Part shown: piece after piece, positions 1 through 8,195 of the stretch
Layout: each line of letters opens with the position of its first letter
Numbering within the stretch: position 1 is the first letter of the stretch
Origin: Verrucomicrobiaceae bacterium
Lineage (GTDB): Bacteria; Verrucomicrobiota; Verrucomicrobiae; Verrucomicrobiales; Akkermansiaceae
NCBI GenBank assembly: GCA_947372405.1
Contig: CANBTO010000101.1
Span: 1-11,746 of the forward strand
Reading direction: 5' to 3'
Length of the DNA: 11,746 nucleotides
The notes under the pieces: model-generated
What the model was told of the DNA's origin: nothing
Seen by the model: the letters and a program-made list of their open reading frames with translations, nothing else
The model's database searches: none
Position numbers and translations under genes: made by a program

Positions 1-113
1 GTGCGTTTGATATTAGAAGCAAGGTGACAGACTCGCCTGCGCCTTGTGGAGATCGCGTGCCTGACGCCGGGAATATCAACGACCTCATTCGGCTCGCCAA
101 CTCAAGGCTCCTT

Positions 114-749
114 CTACTTTGTCCCCACGGGGTTGATGATCGGGCCGCCGATAATGGTGGTGACTCTGAACGGAGCGGATGCCATGTAGCCGGGGTTTCC
201 GATCACCTCCGCCTGAAGGGTATATTCGCCGTCAGCGAGCAGCGAATGATCCGCGTGTTCGAGTGGAATGAAGACCGTCTTGTGCCAGTTGTCGGAAGCG
301 GCAAGGGTGAGATGGACTTTCTTGGCGAGCGGAGGAATATCCACCTCGGTCTGGTAGGACTGCCACACCACCTGTTCCTTGCTGTTGAAGATAGTGAAGA
401 TGATCTTGATGTCCGCGTAATACTGGTCCACGAACTCGAACTTGCGATCCACCGACGTGTGGTTCTCCAGATCAAAGGTGGCGTGGAAGCCAAGTCCGGG
501 CTGGATCGGTCCGGCGAGTACGTTCTTTGGATTACGGGCCAGCGGCACGATGATCGGTTCTTTAGGATCAACAACCAGTCTCACCGGTTGTCCGGGGATT
601 TCGACCAGATTGAAATCGTAACCTTCGATCCCGAGACTGGTCACCACGCCCGGAGGATGGCGATGCCCACCGGAAGGGCGGGTTCCAATGACGGGATTGG
701 AGCCAGGGAAGCAAAAAAGGACAATGGCGGGTAATCCGCCTACTCCCAC
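114..749 (-). CDS. Small beta-rich protein, BsuPI-like domain, possibly exported
   Basis: A 211-residue protein read from a GTG start at 749; an in-frame stop lies only six codons upstream, so the start cannot move far. The first 20 or so residues are hydrophobic (LPAIVLFCF) and could be a short or clipped signal peptide. Residues about 70-200 look like an immunoglobulin-like beta sandwich: alternating hydrophobic strands, a VVWQSY motif near the centre, and DGEYTLQAEV close to the end. The VVW motif followed by a late G-x-Y-x-L-x-A strand resembles the BsuPI intracellular proteinase inhibitor family, which also occurs as a stand-alone domain of unknown role in many bacteria. That assignment rests on pattern only. 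No clear Shine-Dalgarno is seen and the N terminus is weak, so the gene may be 5'-damaged. It is separated from the pectin genes by a gene-poor gap and need not belong to them. Confidence 0.55.
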   Translation of the reverse strand: MGVGGLPAIVLFCFPGSNPVIGTRPSGGHRHPPGVVTSLGIEGYDFNLVEIPGQPVRLVVDPKEPIIVPLARNPKNVLAGPIQPGLGFHATFDLENHTSVDRKFEFVDQYYADIKIIFTIFNSKEQVVWQSYQTEVDIPPLAKKVHLTLAASDNWHKTVFIPLEHADHSLLADGEYTLQAEVIGNPGYMASAPFRVTTIIGGPIINPVGTK

Positions 750-991
750 TGCATGAGGAGGCCTTCACGAAACTCGCCACGGGGGGGATCGAGGGGATAA
801 AGGAGCTGACGGAACCCTCAGATCCGACGAAGAACGGGTGGTCTTCGACGAAGCGAAGATCCTCCATACCGCTGCTTCCTCAGATGACTATATGTCCGCC
901 GAGGTGTTTCAGTCCCTACACGAGATCGCCGCACGAGCAGGTGGCGGTAAAAACCTATCACCAGGCCCATGATGTCCCTAAAGGATTGTGA
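692..991 (+). pseudogene. Possible frameshifted coding remnant
   Basis: On the plus strand, one frame is open from 692 to the stop at 989-991 and reads protein-like up to about 835 (HEEAFTKLATGGIEGIKEL). The next frame is open from 757 to the stop at 970-972 and reads protein-like from about 820 (VVFDEAKILHTAASSDDYM). Together they look like one coding stretch broken by a shift near 820-835. The first part faintly recalls the C-terminal helix of RNase PH, but this is a weak resemblance. The second half alone could be a 44-residue ORF from GTG at 838. The first half has no usable start codon and runs antisense into the N-terminal end of the minus-strand gene at 114-749. GC-rich DNA often leaves chance open frames, so confidence is low. 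Confidence 0.2.
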
Positions 992-1315
992 CGAGTGTCG
1001 CGTGCCCGCGGCGATGGGCACCACCCCTAGCGATAGCGGGGGCTCATCATTCGGGACAGTCGAGACAGAAATCCGGGCTGATGCAAGGGTTGGTTGCAAT
1101 ACGAAGGTTGTGACTTAGAAAAAACTCGTTTATGGCGCTCAAGGCGGTGTGGATTGCAAATCAGAAAACAAGGCGAACCGCGGGATTCCATTCCGCAGGA
1201 CCCGCCGCTTGATGCCATGAACCGCACCATCGGAACAATAACCCGAACGGGCGACACCGCGTCATACGGAACCTTCCAGGATTAACCCATTCCGGTGACT
1301 GGATTTCCCCGCGCG
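750..1315. other. Gene-poor interval before the GH2 gene
   Basis: About 570 bases between the divergent starts of the 114-749 gene and the GH2 gene. Besides the doubtful remnant at 692-991, I see no gene with a convincing start, composition and length. Overlapping open frames exist on both strands (for example 1094-1285 plus, which would need a TTG start) but their products are rich in Arg and Pro and look like shadows. The promoter of GH2 should lie here. A short AT-rich patch around 1110-1135 is the only candidate area, and I cannot place -35 and -10 boxes with confidence. No terminator-like hairpin followed by a T-run is visible. Confidence 0.5.
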
Positions 1316-3685
1316 ATGGGATTGAATGATTCCGTGAAACCCATCCTTCAGGCATTGATCCTGGCCGCCGGCATTCCCTTGTCGCTGAATGCAGAGCCCG
1401 CCCGCTCCATCGTTTCGCTCGATCATGGCTGGGCGTTCCATCAAGGAGATGCCGCAGGAGCGGAAAAACCCGGATGGGACGACTCAAGGTGGAGACGGGT
1501 CGATGTCCCGCACGACTGGAGCATCGAGGGGGAATTCAAGGAATCCGCGCCGACCACCGGGTCGGGCGGATGGCTGCCGTCAGGAGTCGCATGGTACCGC
1601 AGGAAGCTGGAAATCCCGGCGAATTCCGGGGGACGCTGCTTCTGGGTCGAATTCGACGGAGTGATGGCCAACAGCGAAGTCTGGATTAACGGCCATCATT
1701 TGGGACGCAGGCCCAATGGTTATGTCAGTTTTCGTTACGATCTAACCGATCATCTCAAGCCCGGCGCGGGAAACCTGCTCGTCGTGAAAACCGACACCTC
1801 GGCCCAACCCTCCTCGCGCTGGTATTCCGGTGCGGGAATCTACCGCCACGTTCGTCTCGTCAGCGCGCACCCGGTCCATGTCGAACCATGGGGAGTTTTC
1901 ATCACCACGCCGGAAGTCGCTGAATCGTCTGCCACGGTGCGTATCCAGACATCCCTTGCCAACCAATCCAGCCAACCCGGAAAGTTCATCCTGCGTTCCA
2001 CTCTCGTCGCTCCCGACGGCAAGACGGTTTCGTCCACCGACTCTGACATCTCCCTTTCCGCCGGTCAAAAAAGCAACCTTGACCAACAGATCCGGATTTC
2101 GAATCCGCAATTATGGAATCCCGAATCACCACAGCTTCACACACTCGTCACCCGCATCATGTCCGGGGACAAGGTGATCGATGAAGTCAGCACGCCACTC
2201 GGAATCCGCGCGGCGGTGTTTGATTCGAAAACCGGATTCAACATCAATGGCAAAAACCTCAAACTCAAGGGAGTCTGTCTGCATCACGATGGCGGCGCAC
2301 TCGGCGCGTCCGTCCCGCTCGCTGTTTGGGAACGGCGGCTCAAGAGATTGCAGGAGCTGGGCGTGAACGCCGTCCGCACCGCGCACAACCCGCCCGCGCC
2401 GGAGTTTCTTGATCTCTGCGATCGCATGGGCATCGTCGTCATGCTCGAGTTCTTCGATTGCTGGACCACGGGGAAGAATCCCTACGACTATCATTTGTTT
2501 TTCAACGAGTGGTCGCACGCCGACTTGCACGATGGAATCCTGCGGGACCGCAATCACCCGAGCGTCATCCTCTACAGCATCAGCAACGAAATCCATGACA
2601 CCTCCAAGCCTGAGGTCGCCAAACCCATCCTGCGCGAACTGGTTGACATCTGCCACGAACTCGATCCGACGAGGCCGGTCACCCAGGCGCTTTTTCGTCC
2701 GAACACATCCGGTGATTATGACAACGGACTGGCGGACATGCTCGATGTCATCGGCACAAACTACCGCGACAAGGAACTGCTGGACGCATGGAAAGCCAAA
2801 CCCGGCCGAAAGATCATTGGCACCGAGCAGGGTCACGAACGGGCCACCTGGATCGCCTGCCGCGACAACCCGCAGCACGCGGGGCAGTTCCTGTGGACCG
2901 GCATCGACTATCTCGGCGAATCACGGCGCTGGCCGCTCACCGTTTACAACGCCGGACTGTTAGACCGCACGGGGACCGTGCAGCCGCGCGGCCGTGAACG
3001 CCAAAGCTGGTGGAGCGAAAAACCGATGGTGTGCGCGGTCCGCAGGATCGGCATGACCGCCGCCACTCCCGCCGATCCGGGATACGAAACCGTCGAATGG
3101 CAACGGCGCCAGGTTCTCTTCCATGATTGGACACCCGCCAAAACGGACTCTCATGAGGAAAACGTGGAGGTTTACAGCAATGCGGAAGAGGTTGAGTTGT
3201 TTCTCAATGATCGGTCGCTCGGAAAGAACGCCATCCGCAAGGACGCGGGAGCGCTCAACTGGAAGGTTCCCTATCAGCCGGGAACGCTCAGGGCCGTCGC
3301 CTACATCGCTGGAAAGGAACTCGCAAACGACACACTTCGGACCGCGGGTTCACCGGCCAAGGTGGCCATCGTTTCCGACCGGATGTCGTTGGGGAGTGAA
3401 TTCGACGATGTCGCCCATCTTGAAGTGATGTTGACGGATGAAAACGGCACCGTGGTTCCCTCCGCGGATCCCCTCATCCACTTTGCGGTCACCGGCCCTG
3501 GCAGGATCATCGCGGTGGACAGCGGATCGGTGATCAGCATCGAACCGTTTCAAGCAAACCAGCGCCGGGCTTTCCAGGGCCATGCTCTTGCGATTCTTCG
3601 GGCCACCGGAGCGGGCGCCATCACCGTCACCGCCACTGTGGATGGACTGCAGGCTGCCAGTGTTGGAATCAACTGCCAGCCCTGA
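1316..3685 (+). CDS. Secreted GH2 glycosidase, probable beta-galactosidase
   Basis: Retaining glycoside hydrolase of family 2, about 789 residues. I chose ATG 1316, which gives a short n-region before the hydrophobic core (LILAAGIPLSL) and a signal-peptidase site near LNA; GTG 1295 and GTG 1334 are in frame and possible. The order is: signal peptide; GH2 sugar-binding jelly roll (about 35-185, with VPHDWSIEGEF and the SSRWYSGAGIYRHV motif); immunoglobulin-like domain (about 190-300); TIM barrel (about 300-570) with the AVRTAHNPP motif; then a DUF4982-like domain and a final GH2 C-terminal immunoglobulin-like domain. The acid/base is Glu425 in SISNEIHD (codon at 2588) and the nucleophile Glu504 in IIGTEQGHE (codon at 2825); both are intact. 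This architecture is commonly annotated beta-galactosidase, which would fit galactan side chains of rhamnogalacturonan I, but GH2 also includes beta-glucuronidases and others. Exact substrate is inferred. It converges on the DUF4861 gene with only 15 bases between stops. Confidence 0.93.
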   Translation: MGLNDSVKPILQALILAAGIPLSLNAEPARSIVSLDHGWAFHQGDAAGAEKPGWDDSRWRRVDVPHDWSIEGEFKESAPTTGSGGWLPSGVAWYRRKLEIPANSGGRCFWVEFDGVMANSEVWINGHHLGRRPNGYVSFRYDLTDHLKPGAGNLLVVKTDTSAQPSSRWYSGAGIYRHVRLVSAHPVHVEPWGVFITTPEVAESSATVRIQTSLANQSSQPGKFILRSTLVAPDGKTVSSTDSDISLSAGQKSNLDQQIRISNPQLWNPESPQLHTLVTRIMSGDKVIDEVSTPLGIRAAVFDSKTGFNINGKNLKLKGVCLHHDGGALGASVPLAVWERRLKRLQELGVNAVRTAHNPPAPEFLDLCDRMGIVVMLEFFDCWTTGKNPYDYHLFFNEWSHADLHDGILRDRNHPSVILYSISNEIHDTSKPEVAKPILRELVDICHELDPTRPVTQALFRPNTSGDYDNGLADMLDVIGTNYRDKELLDAWKAKPGRKIIGTEQGHERATWIACRDNPQHAGQFLWTGIDYLGESRRWPLTVYNAGLLDRTGTVQPRGRERQSWWSEKPMVCAVRRIGMTAATPADPGYETVEWQRRQVLFHDWTPAKTDSHEENVEVYSNAEEVELFLNDRSLGKNAIRKDAGALNWKVPYQPGTLRAVAYIAGKELANDTLRTAGSPAKVAIVSDRMSLGSEFDDVAHLEVMLTDENGTVVPSADPLIHFAVTGPGRIIAVDSGSVISIEPFQANQRRAFQGHALAILRATGAGAITVTATVDGLQAASVGINCQP

Positions 3686-3700
3686 TTCGCATCCGGCGGA

Positions 3701-4861
3701 TCACTCGACCACAGCGGTCTTGATGCGGAGCGGCGATGCGAGACTCTGGGCGAACCCGCTCACGTGTCGTGTCCATGCATCCGCATCTGCAAACAGGCCG
3801 GCTTTGTCCCAACAGAAACCGGCCCAATAAGCCGCGGTGTTATCCGCATTCATTTTGGTTAGAACCAGGTGGTTGAGCGGGTCTTCAGCCTGCTTGTCGA
3901 AAGCTACGGGCGCGGAGATCACCGCAAGTCCCTGATTGCCGGCTCCCTTCTCCATCTTCTCCCACTTCGCGAGCCACCCTTGTGCGGCATTCGACTCAAC
4001 TTTCTCGCCTGCCACCTTCTTGAGGCCGATGGCAACCGTCAGCGCCTGTCCGGAAAATCGATAGCGGCTTTCAAATCGATCGAACTGCTGGCCGGCATCC
4101 AGAGAAATCCGCTTGGTTTCAGCAACCTCCACGCCGTTGACCGAAAACGGTGCGTATTCGAGCTCGAACAATACGCGGATCGGACCGTTAGCCAAAACGT
4201 TGGAATGGATGAAATTCCGCGATACCCAGAGCCGCTCGCCGGCCCACAATCCACTGCCACCGCACCCGCGGCTCGATCCGGCCGAATAGAAATCCGCGCC
4301 TTCACCATGATCGGCGTGGTAGTCATCCGCCAGATACCAATCGTTGACCACCATGCGAGGCGTGCGTTTCGACCAGATGTCGATGGTGCTGCTGGTGAGC
4401 GGTTCGCCTTTCCAAGTCTCAAGTGCCTGGCCATACATTCGGTGGGCGATGCGGTCGTTTTCCCAAGCGAAGTCATCGAAGCGCTCGCGGACGAAACGAC
4501 CGAACGCCTTGTATTGCTCTTTCTGATAGACCTGTTTCGCGCCGACAATCAATTTGAAGGTTTTGGTTTCCCCGGCGGCGAAAGCGGCTTGAAAAATCAC
4601 CGCGTCGAAAGAACGCAGCTCGTCCCCGTCGGTGTCGATCGCCTGGCACGGCAGTTCGTTTCCGTTGGAATCCATCACGTGAACCAGGCTGAGGTTCTTC
4701 GCATGGAGAGGTTCAAGATCCTTCGCCGGAATTTCAATCGTCTCACAGGGGCGAGCAAGTGGCAACAGGTTGACCGCGCTGACTTCGATCCGGGCTGCGT
4801 GGCAAATAGCGGGACAGGCGACGAGTGTCGCCAGAGCGGTGGTTTTGAAAATCGAATGCAT
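3701..4861 (-). CDS. DUF4861 family secreted protein, function unknown
   Basis: A 386-residue protein with a clear signal peptide (FKTTALATLVACPAICHAA) and mature start near residue 23. It matches the DUF4861 family as I know it: FAWENDRIAHRMYG at 131-144, and the His/Gly-rich stretch at 181-206 with YHADHGEGADFY followed by SSRGCGGSGLW. The conserved Trp, Glu, Asp, His and Arg residues look like an active or binding site. The fold is expected to be beta-rich, and the N-terminal part (ETIEIPAKDL, NELPCQAID) is typical of the family. These proteins recur in bacterial loci for uronic-acid polysaccharides, but I know of no firmly established reaction. Here it is the last gene of the pectin operon, 4 bases after the stop of the PL4 gene, so it should act on pectin fragments outside the cytoplasm. 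A debranching, esterase or uronyl-processing role is guesswork. No strong Shine-Dalgarno precedes the ATG. Confidence 0.9.
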   Translation of the reverse strand: MHSIFKTTALATLVACPAICHAARIEVSAVNLLPLARPCETIEIPAKDLEPLHAKNLSLVHVMDSNGNELPCQAIDTDGDELRSFDAVIFQAAFAAGETKTFKLIVGAKQVYQKEQYKAFGRFVRERFDDFAWENDRIAHRMYGQALETWKGEPLTSSTIDIWSKRTPRMVVNDWYLADDYHADHGEGADFYSAGSSRGCGGSGLWAGERLWVSRNFIHSNVLANGPIRVLFELEYAPFSVNGVEVAETKRISLDAGQQFDRFESRYRFSGQALTVAIGLKKVAGEKVESNAAQGWLAKWEKMEKGAGNQGLAVISAPVAFDKQAEDPLNHLVLTKMNADNTAAYWAGFCWDKAGLFADADAWTRHVSGFAQSLASPLRIKTAVVE

Positions 4862-4865
4862 GGCT

Positions 4866-6773
4866 TCAGTGGAGGGTTTGCGCTGTATTTGGTTTCAATT
4901 CACGAGCTTCCATCCGGATGTAGTCGTAGAGCACCCCCTGATGCCAAACCGTGCCGCTGAGGCGGAATTCGAGCACGTTTTCACCTGTGTGCAGGCGGTC
5001 GGGGGGGATATCGAAACCGCGTTCGAACCACATGCCGCGGTGGGAATCCCGATGCATCACCCCGTCTTCCGGCATCTCCAACCGGGCGAGTTCGCCACCA
5101 TTGATCCGCAAGGCAAGTTGGGAGCCCTGCCGCGATCCGCAGAAGGAAACCCTCAGGCGGGTTCCGGCGGCAGGCACCACATCGAGAGGAAACGAAACCT
5201 TCCATGTGGAGTCTCCGAGCACCTCTCCGTCAGCCGAAAGCTCAAGCGGTTGGCAGATATTCCAGTCCCTGCGCCAGTCGCTCCTGCCGACGATGTAATT
5301 CACTCCGTTTGGAAAATCGGATCTGAATTTCAGATAGTTCCCCCAATGCCAGTAGTGGTCGCCATTGCGGAACTCGGCGGCACTCCGATCCGGGATGCCG
5401 ATCTCCCAGAGCGTGGGACCGGCCCGCTCCGGCCGCCAGTGAATCTCCCCGATGTCTCTAACGGCTCCGGCCCCGGTCGTCAGCCCGGGCTTTTCAAACT
5501 CGCCAAGCACGCCATCCGCGAACGCCCGCATGACATAAGTTCCCGGACGCACGCCGTTCAGATTGAAAGTGCCGTCAGCTTCCGCCTTCACCCAGTATTG
5601 ATAATGTTTGCTGTCACGCTGCCAGCCGATCATGTGCCGTCCCGACCGATCCGCCGATTCGTAATCAGGGACGGTAAGACCCACCCACGTTCCGTCTCCG
5701 TCCAAACGCACCGGATTTTTTTCATCTATGAGAATCCTGCCCCTAATCCCGCCACGCAGCGGCAGCAGCGGGTATGCTTCATGCCGCACCCACGAATAGG
5801 GCCATGCGGCCTTTTCGACCGCGGCCTGTTGATAGGCGGATTTCCTGAGTTCGTCCGGCTTGCCGCCCTGATTGAAATGGATGGCGAAGGGCCCTATCAC
5901 TTTCGTCCATGCCTCGCCACGCTCCAAAGAGAGCGCCGTGCCGCCGTAGTGGCTGCCGTGCCACATGTTCAGCAGCGTGGGAAGCGCCTCTCCACCGACA
6001 TCCAGGTGTCCGGTGAGCTCCATCTTGGTGGGACCTCCGGCGATGTATTCAACGCTCGGGTTGATGAGCCAGATCCCGTAAGGCTGCTTGTTTCCGACCC
6101 AACCATAGGCGGGAACTTCGCCAAGCATGGCCGAATAGCCGTATTTGTGTTCGGCCCATCCATTGCGGATGCCCGTCGTCATTCGCCTCACCTCCATCAA
6201 GTTGAGTTGCGTTCCCTTCTGCCAGTCCAATCCGCTGGGCATGATGGTGTTGCGATCGCGATCCACGGTGAGTTGATCAAAAATCCCGCCGTCGAGTTTC
6301 AACACAAAGCGGCTTTCTCCCACGCGCAGCGGCGCATCGCCCGCCGCATGACTCATGATGGCCGTGGCGTAAAGCGTGTTCGAATGACGGTCGATCGCAT
6401 AACGCACTTCCGTCGTTCCGGGAAACGCCCCGTCCGACCCGGTGCCATGAAAAGCGCACGCCACCTCCGCACGTTCGCCATCGTTGGTCGAAGGATCGAT
6501 CGAGACAAATTGTCTCACGGACTTCCCGTATCCTTCGACGCGGGAACTCATGGAAGATGCCGACATCGACCAATATCCCGAACCGCTGCCTAACAATTCC
6601 TGGCCATCCAACGACGCGGCGGTGATGCGGCCGGTGCTTTTCTCAATGGTTGCCGCAAGCCTCCCGTTGGTCATGCGGAACGAGCGTGTGTCCTGGGTGA
6701 GGTCCACCACCGCAGCGCCGGACACATGGGTGGCGAGCATCAGGAACAGTAGCTTGCGGAAAAGCGAATTCAT
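4866..6773 (-). CDS. PL4 rhamnogalacturonan lyase, plant/bacterial type
   Basis: Polysaccharide lyase of family 4, 635 residues, secreted (signal peptide KLLFLMLATHVSGA, cleavage near residue 20). The enzyme cuts the Rha-GalA backbone of rhamnogalacturonan I by beta-elimination at GalA, leaving a 4,5-unsaturated uronosyl end. Three domains follow the family plan: an N-terminal beta-sandwich catalytic domain (about 25-330), a small immunoglobulin/FnIII-like domain (about 335-445, with GTFNLNGVRPGTYVMRAF), and a carbohydrate-binding-like jelly roll to the end (about 450-625, with ending DYIRME). Likely catalytic residues by comparison with Aspergillus RGL4 (Lys150, His210) are Lys210 in EHKYGYS and His275 in HGSHYGG. 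The ATG overlaps the GH28 stop as ATGA, implying translational coupling, and DUF4861 starts 4 bases downstream. It differs in type from the second PL4 gene at 9236-10903. Confidence 0.93.
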   Translation of the reverse strand: MNSLFRKLLFLMLATHVSGAAVVDLTQDTRSFRMTNGRLAATIEKSTGRITAASLDGQELLGSGSGYWSMSASSMSSRVEGYGKSVRQFVSIDPSTNDGERAEVACAFHGTGSDGAFPGTTEVRYAIDRHSNTLYATAIMSHAAGDAPLRVGESRFVLKLDGGIFDQLTVDRDRNTIMPSGLDWQKGTQLNLMEVRRMTTGIRNGWAEHKYGYSAMLGEVPAYGWVGNKQPYGIWLINPSVEYIAGGPTKMELTGHLDVGGEALPTLLNMWHGSHYGGTALSLERGEAWTKVIGPFAIHFNQGGKPDELRKSAYQQAAVEKAAWPYSWVRHEAYPLLPLRGGIRGRILIDEKNPVRLDGDGTWVGLTVPDYESADRSGRHMIGWQRDSKHYQYWVKAEADGTFNLNGVRPGTYVMRAFADGVLGEFEKPGLTTGAGAVRDIGEIHWRPERAGPTLWEIGIPDRSAAEFRNGDHYWHWGNYLKFRSDFPNGVNYIVGRSDWRRDWNICQPLELSADGEVLGDSTWKVSFPLDVVPAAGTRLRVSFCGSRQGSQLALRINGGELARLEMPEDGVMHRDSHRGMWFERGFDIPPDRLHTGENVLEFRLSGTVWHQGVLYDYIRMEARELKPNTAQTLH

Positions 6774-8137
6774 AAAGGTGATGATAGGGACTCGCTGTTC
6801 ACCTTGACGTTTTTGAACGAAAGGTTCTCGACCTTCCCGCGTGCGAATTCGGCATCGGCGAGCTTGAGGTCCATGTCTTCGAGAGCGATGTCACTCAGGG
6901 TGTCGCCAGGGTTTCCGCGCAGCGTCCCGAAGGTCCGGAAATCCCCCCGGATGTTGCGCAGAGTGATTCCGTTGACCTTCCTCGACGGCGGCGAGTGCCC
7001 TTTCAGATCGAAGAACTGCGTCCATGGAGCGACGTTGAGGACGCGGCCCATGCCGCCTTCCAGTGAAACGCCGTCGATGAGGATGTTTTCATAATGCTGC
7101 GGCGTGTCCGGCCGAAGCTTGAGCGTGAGCATGGTGGCGTCACCCGTGATGCGGCAGTTTCTCGCGGTGACGTTGCGCACGACGGTCGCCTCGCTTCCGC
7201 AGGTGATCATCCCGTTGCCATCACCGAACTCGCAGTCCTCGATCAGAATATCCTCTACCGGCGGACTGTCCTTGTCTTGATCCGCGAGCGGACCCTTGCT
7301 GCCCTTGAGAGCGATGTTGTCATCATTCACCGAGATATAACATTTCCGGACGGTGACGCGCTGCGAACTGTCGATGTCGATGCCGTCGGTGCTGGGGCCG
7401 AGGATGTTGTCTTTGACCGGACGGTTCCGCACGGCTGCATCGTCCGCCATTTCGCCGAGGACGGCGCCGCTCATGTAGTTCCGGTGCTTGGTGTGGCGCG
7501 AGGGTGCGGTGATGGCGAGGCCCTCGACAAGGACATCGGCACAACGGTAGAGGTGGAGGTTCCAGAATCCCGAATAACGCAGGGAGATTCCTTCGATCCG
7601 GACATTGGTGCAACGGTCGATGAACATCAGCCGCGGGCGTTCGACTTCGAGATTGGTGCACTGCGGGTTTTCCCGGCGGCGCTGCCAGAATTTCTCCCAG
7701 TAGGTGACGCCATTGCCATCGATGATTCCCCGGCCACTGATGCGGACACGGTCCATTTCCCTCGCGTTGACGAGTGCCATGCGCCACGGCTCGGAGTGGC
7801 CTTCGATTCGCGTTTCCATTTTGGGATAATCCGCGATCCTGCTGGAGCCTAGCAGGACTGCGCCTTCCGCGAGGTGGAGATCGACGCCTTTCTTGAGAAA
7901 GATCGACCCGCTCAGCCAGGTACCTGCGGGGATTTCGACAGTCCCGCCGACCACGGCGGCCGCGTCAATGGTTTTCTGGATTGCCATCGTGTTGAGCGTC
8001 TTGCCATCCCCCACCGCACCGAAATCGCTGATGACAAAATGTTTGGCGGACTCATCCCCTGCCTCGCAAGGGTGGAGGAATCCCAACGCACAAAATAACA
8101 GAATTGCGCGCGGGCCGGGTAATCGAAAGTCGTTCAT
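6770..8137 (-). CDS. GH28 polygalacturonase-family hydrolase
   Basis: Family 28 inverting hydrolase, 455 residues, with signal peptide (AILLFCALGFLHPCEA). The start of the mature domain shows the standard FGAVGDGKTLNT entry of the right-handed parallel beta-helix, and the repeated coils continue to the C terminus. Active-site motifs visible: STDGIDIDSS (Asp251), NDDNIALK (Asp272, Asp273) and LKLRPD (Arg342, corresponding loosely to the RIK region). The third motif, normally G-H-G in polygalacturonases, reads DGNGM, so the His is Asn308 (codon AAC at 7216-7214). The acids needed for hydrolysis are present. The family acts on homogalacturonan or, in some members, on rhamnogalacturonan or xylogalacturonan; the His change and the neighbouring PL4 genes make a non-classical substrate plausible, but this is inference. 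It lies 58 bases after the CE8 stop and its own stop overlaps the next ATG. No Shine-Dalgarno is visible; the leader is AT-rich. Confidence 0.93.
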   Translation of the reverse strand: MNDFRLPGPRAILLFCALGFLHPCEAGDESAKHFVISDFGAVGDGKTLNTMAIQKTIDAAAVVGGTVEIPAGTWLSGSIFLKKGVDLHLAEGAVLLGSSRIADYPKMETRIEGHSEPWRMALVNAREMDRVRISGRGIIDGNGVTYWEKFWQRRRENPQCTNLEVERPRLMFIDRCTNVRIEGISLRYSGFWNLHLYRCADVLVEGLAITAPSRHTKHRNYMSGAVLGEMADDAAVRNRPVKDNILGPSTDGIDIDSSQRVTVRKCYISVNDDNIALKGSKGPLADQDKDSPPVEDILIEDCEFGDGNGMITCGSEATVVRNVTARNCRITGDATMLTLKLRPDTPQHYENILIDGVSLEGGMGRVLNVAPWTQFFDLKGHSPPSRKVNGITLRNIRGDFRTFGTLRGNPGDTLSDIALEDMDLKLADAEFARGKVENLSFKNVKVNSESLSSPL

Positions 8138-8195
8138 AAATCAATGAAGTTGAAATCTGGGAAACACGCAAGGCATGGCATGTCATCCTTTCGGG

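Noticed and set aside
1..88. Minus-strand ATG at 88 with a frame open to the left edge, after an AAGGAG at 113-108
   Set aside because: Only 29 codons are visible, the AAGGAG is about 19 bases from the ATG, and the residues show no recognisable family or signal peptide.
24..734. 236-residue plus-strand frame opposite the BsuPI-like gene
   Set aside because: It is rich in Arg, Asp and Gly without domain features; the minus-strand product has a coherent beta-strand pattern.
1120..1200. tRNA-Cys-like anticodon segment (GGATTGCAAATC) followed by a T-arm-like stem
   Set aside because: The anticodon stem has two mismatches, the T-loop does not carry the usual TTC at the right place, and no matching acceptor stem is found.
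3686..3700. ATCCGGCGGAT palindrome as a terminator between convergent genes
   Set aside because: The loop would be a single base and there is no T-run on either side.
4770..6593. 607-residue plus-strand open frame opposite the PL4 gene
   Set aside because: It is an antisense shadow: the minus strand encodes a PL4 enzyme with signal peptide, domains and catalytic residues, while this product has no recognisable domain.
8140..8189. Short minus-strand ORF starting at the ATG after AAGGA in the CE8-GH28 gap
   Set aside because: It would run about 44 codons, overlapping the GH28 signal peptide in another frame, and the product shows no protein-like features.
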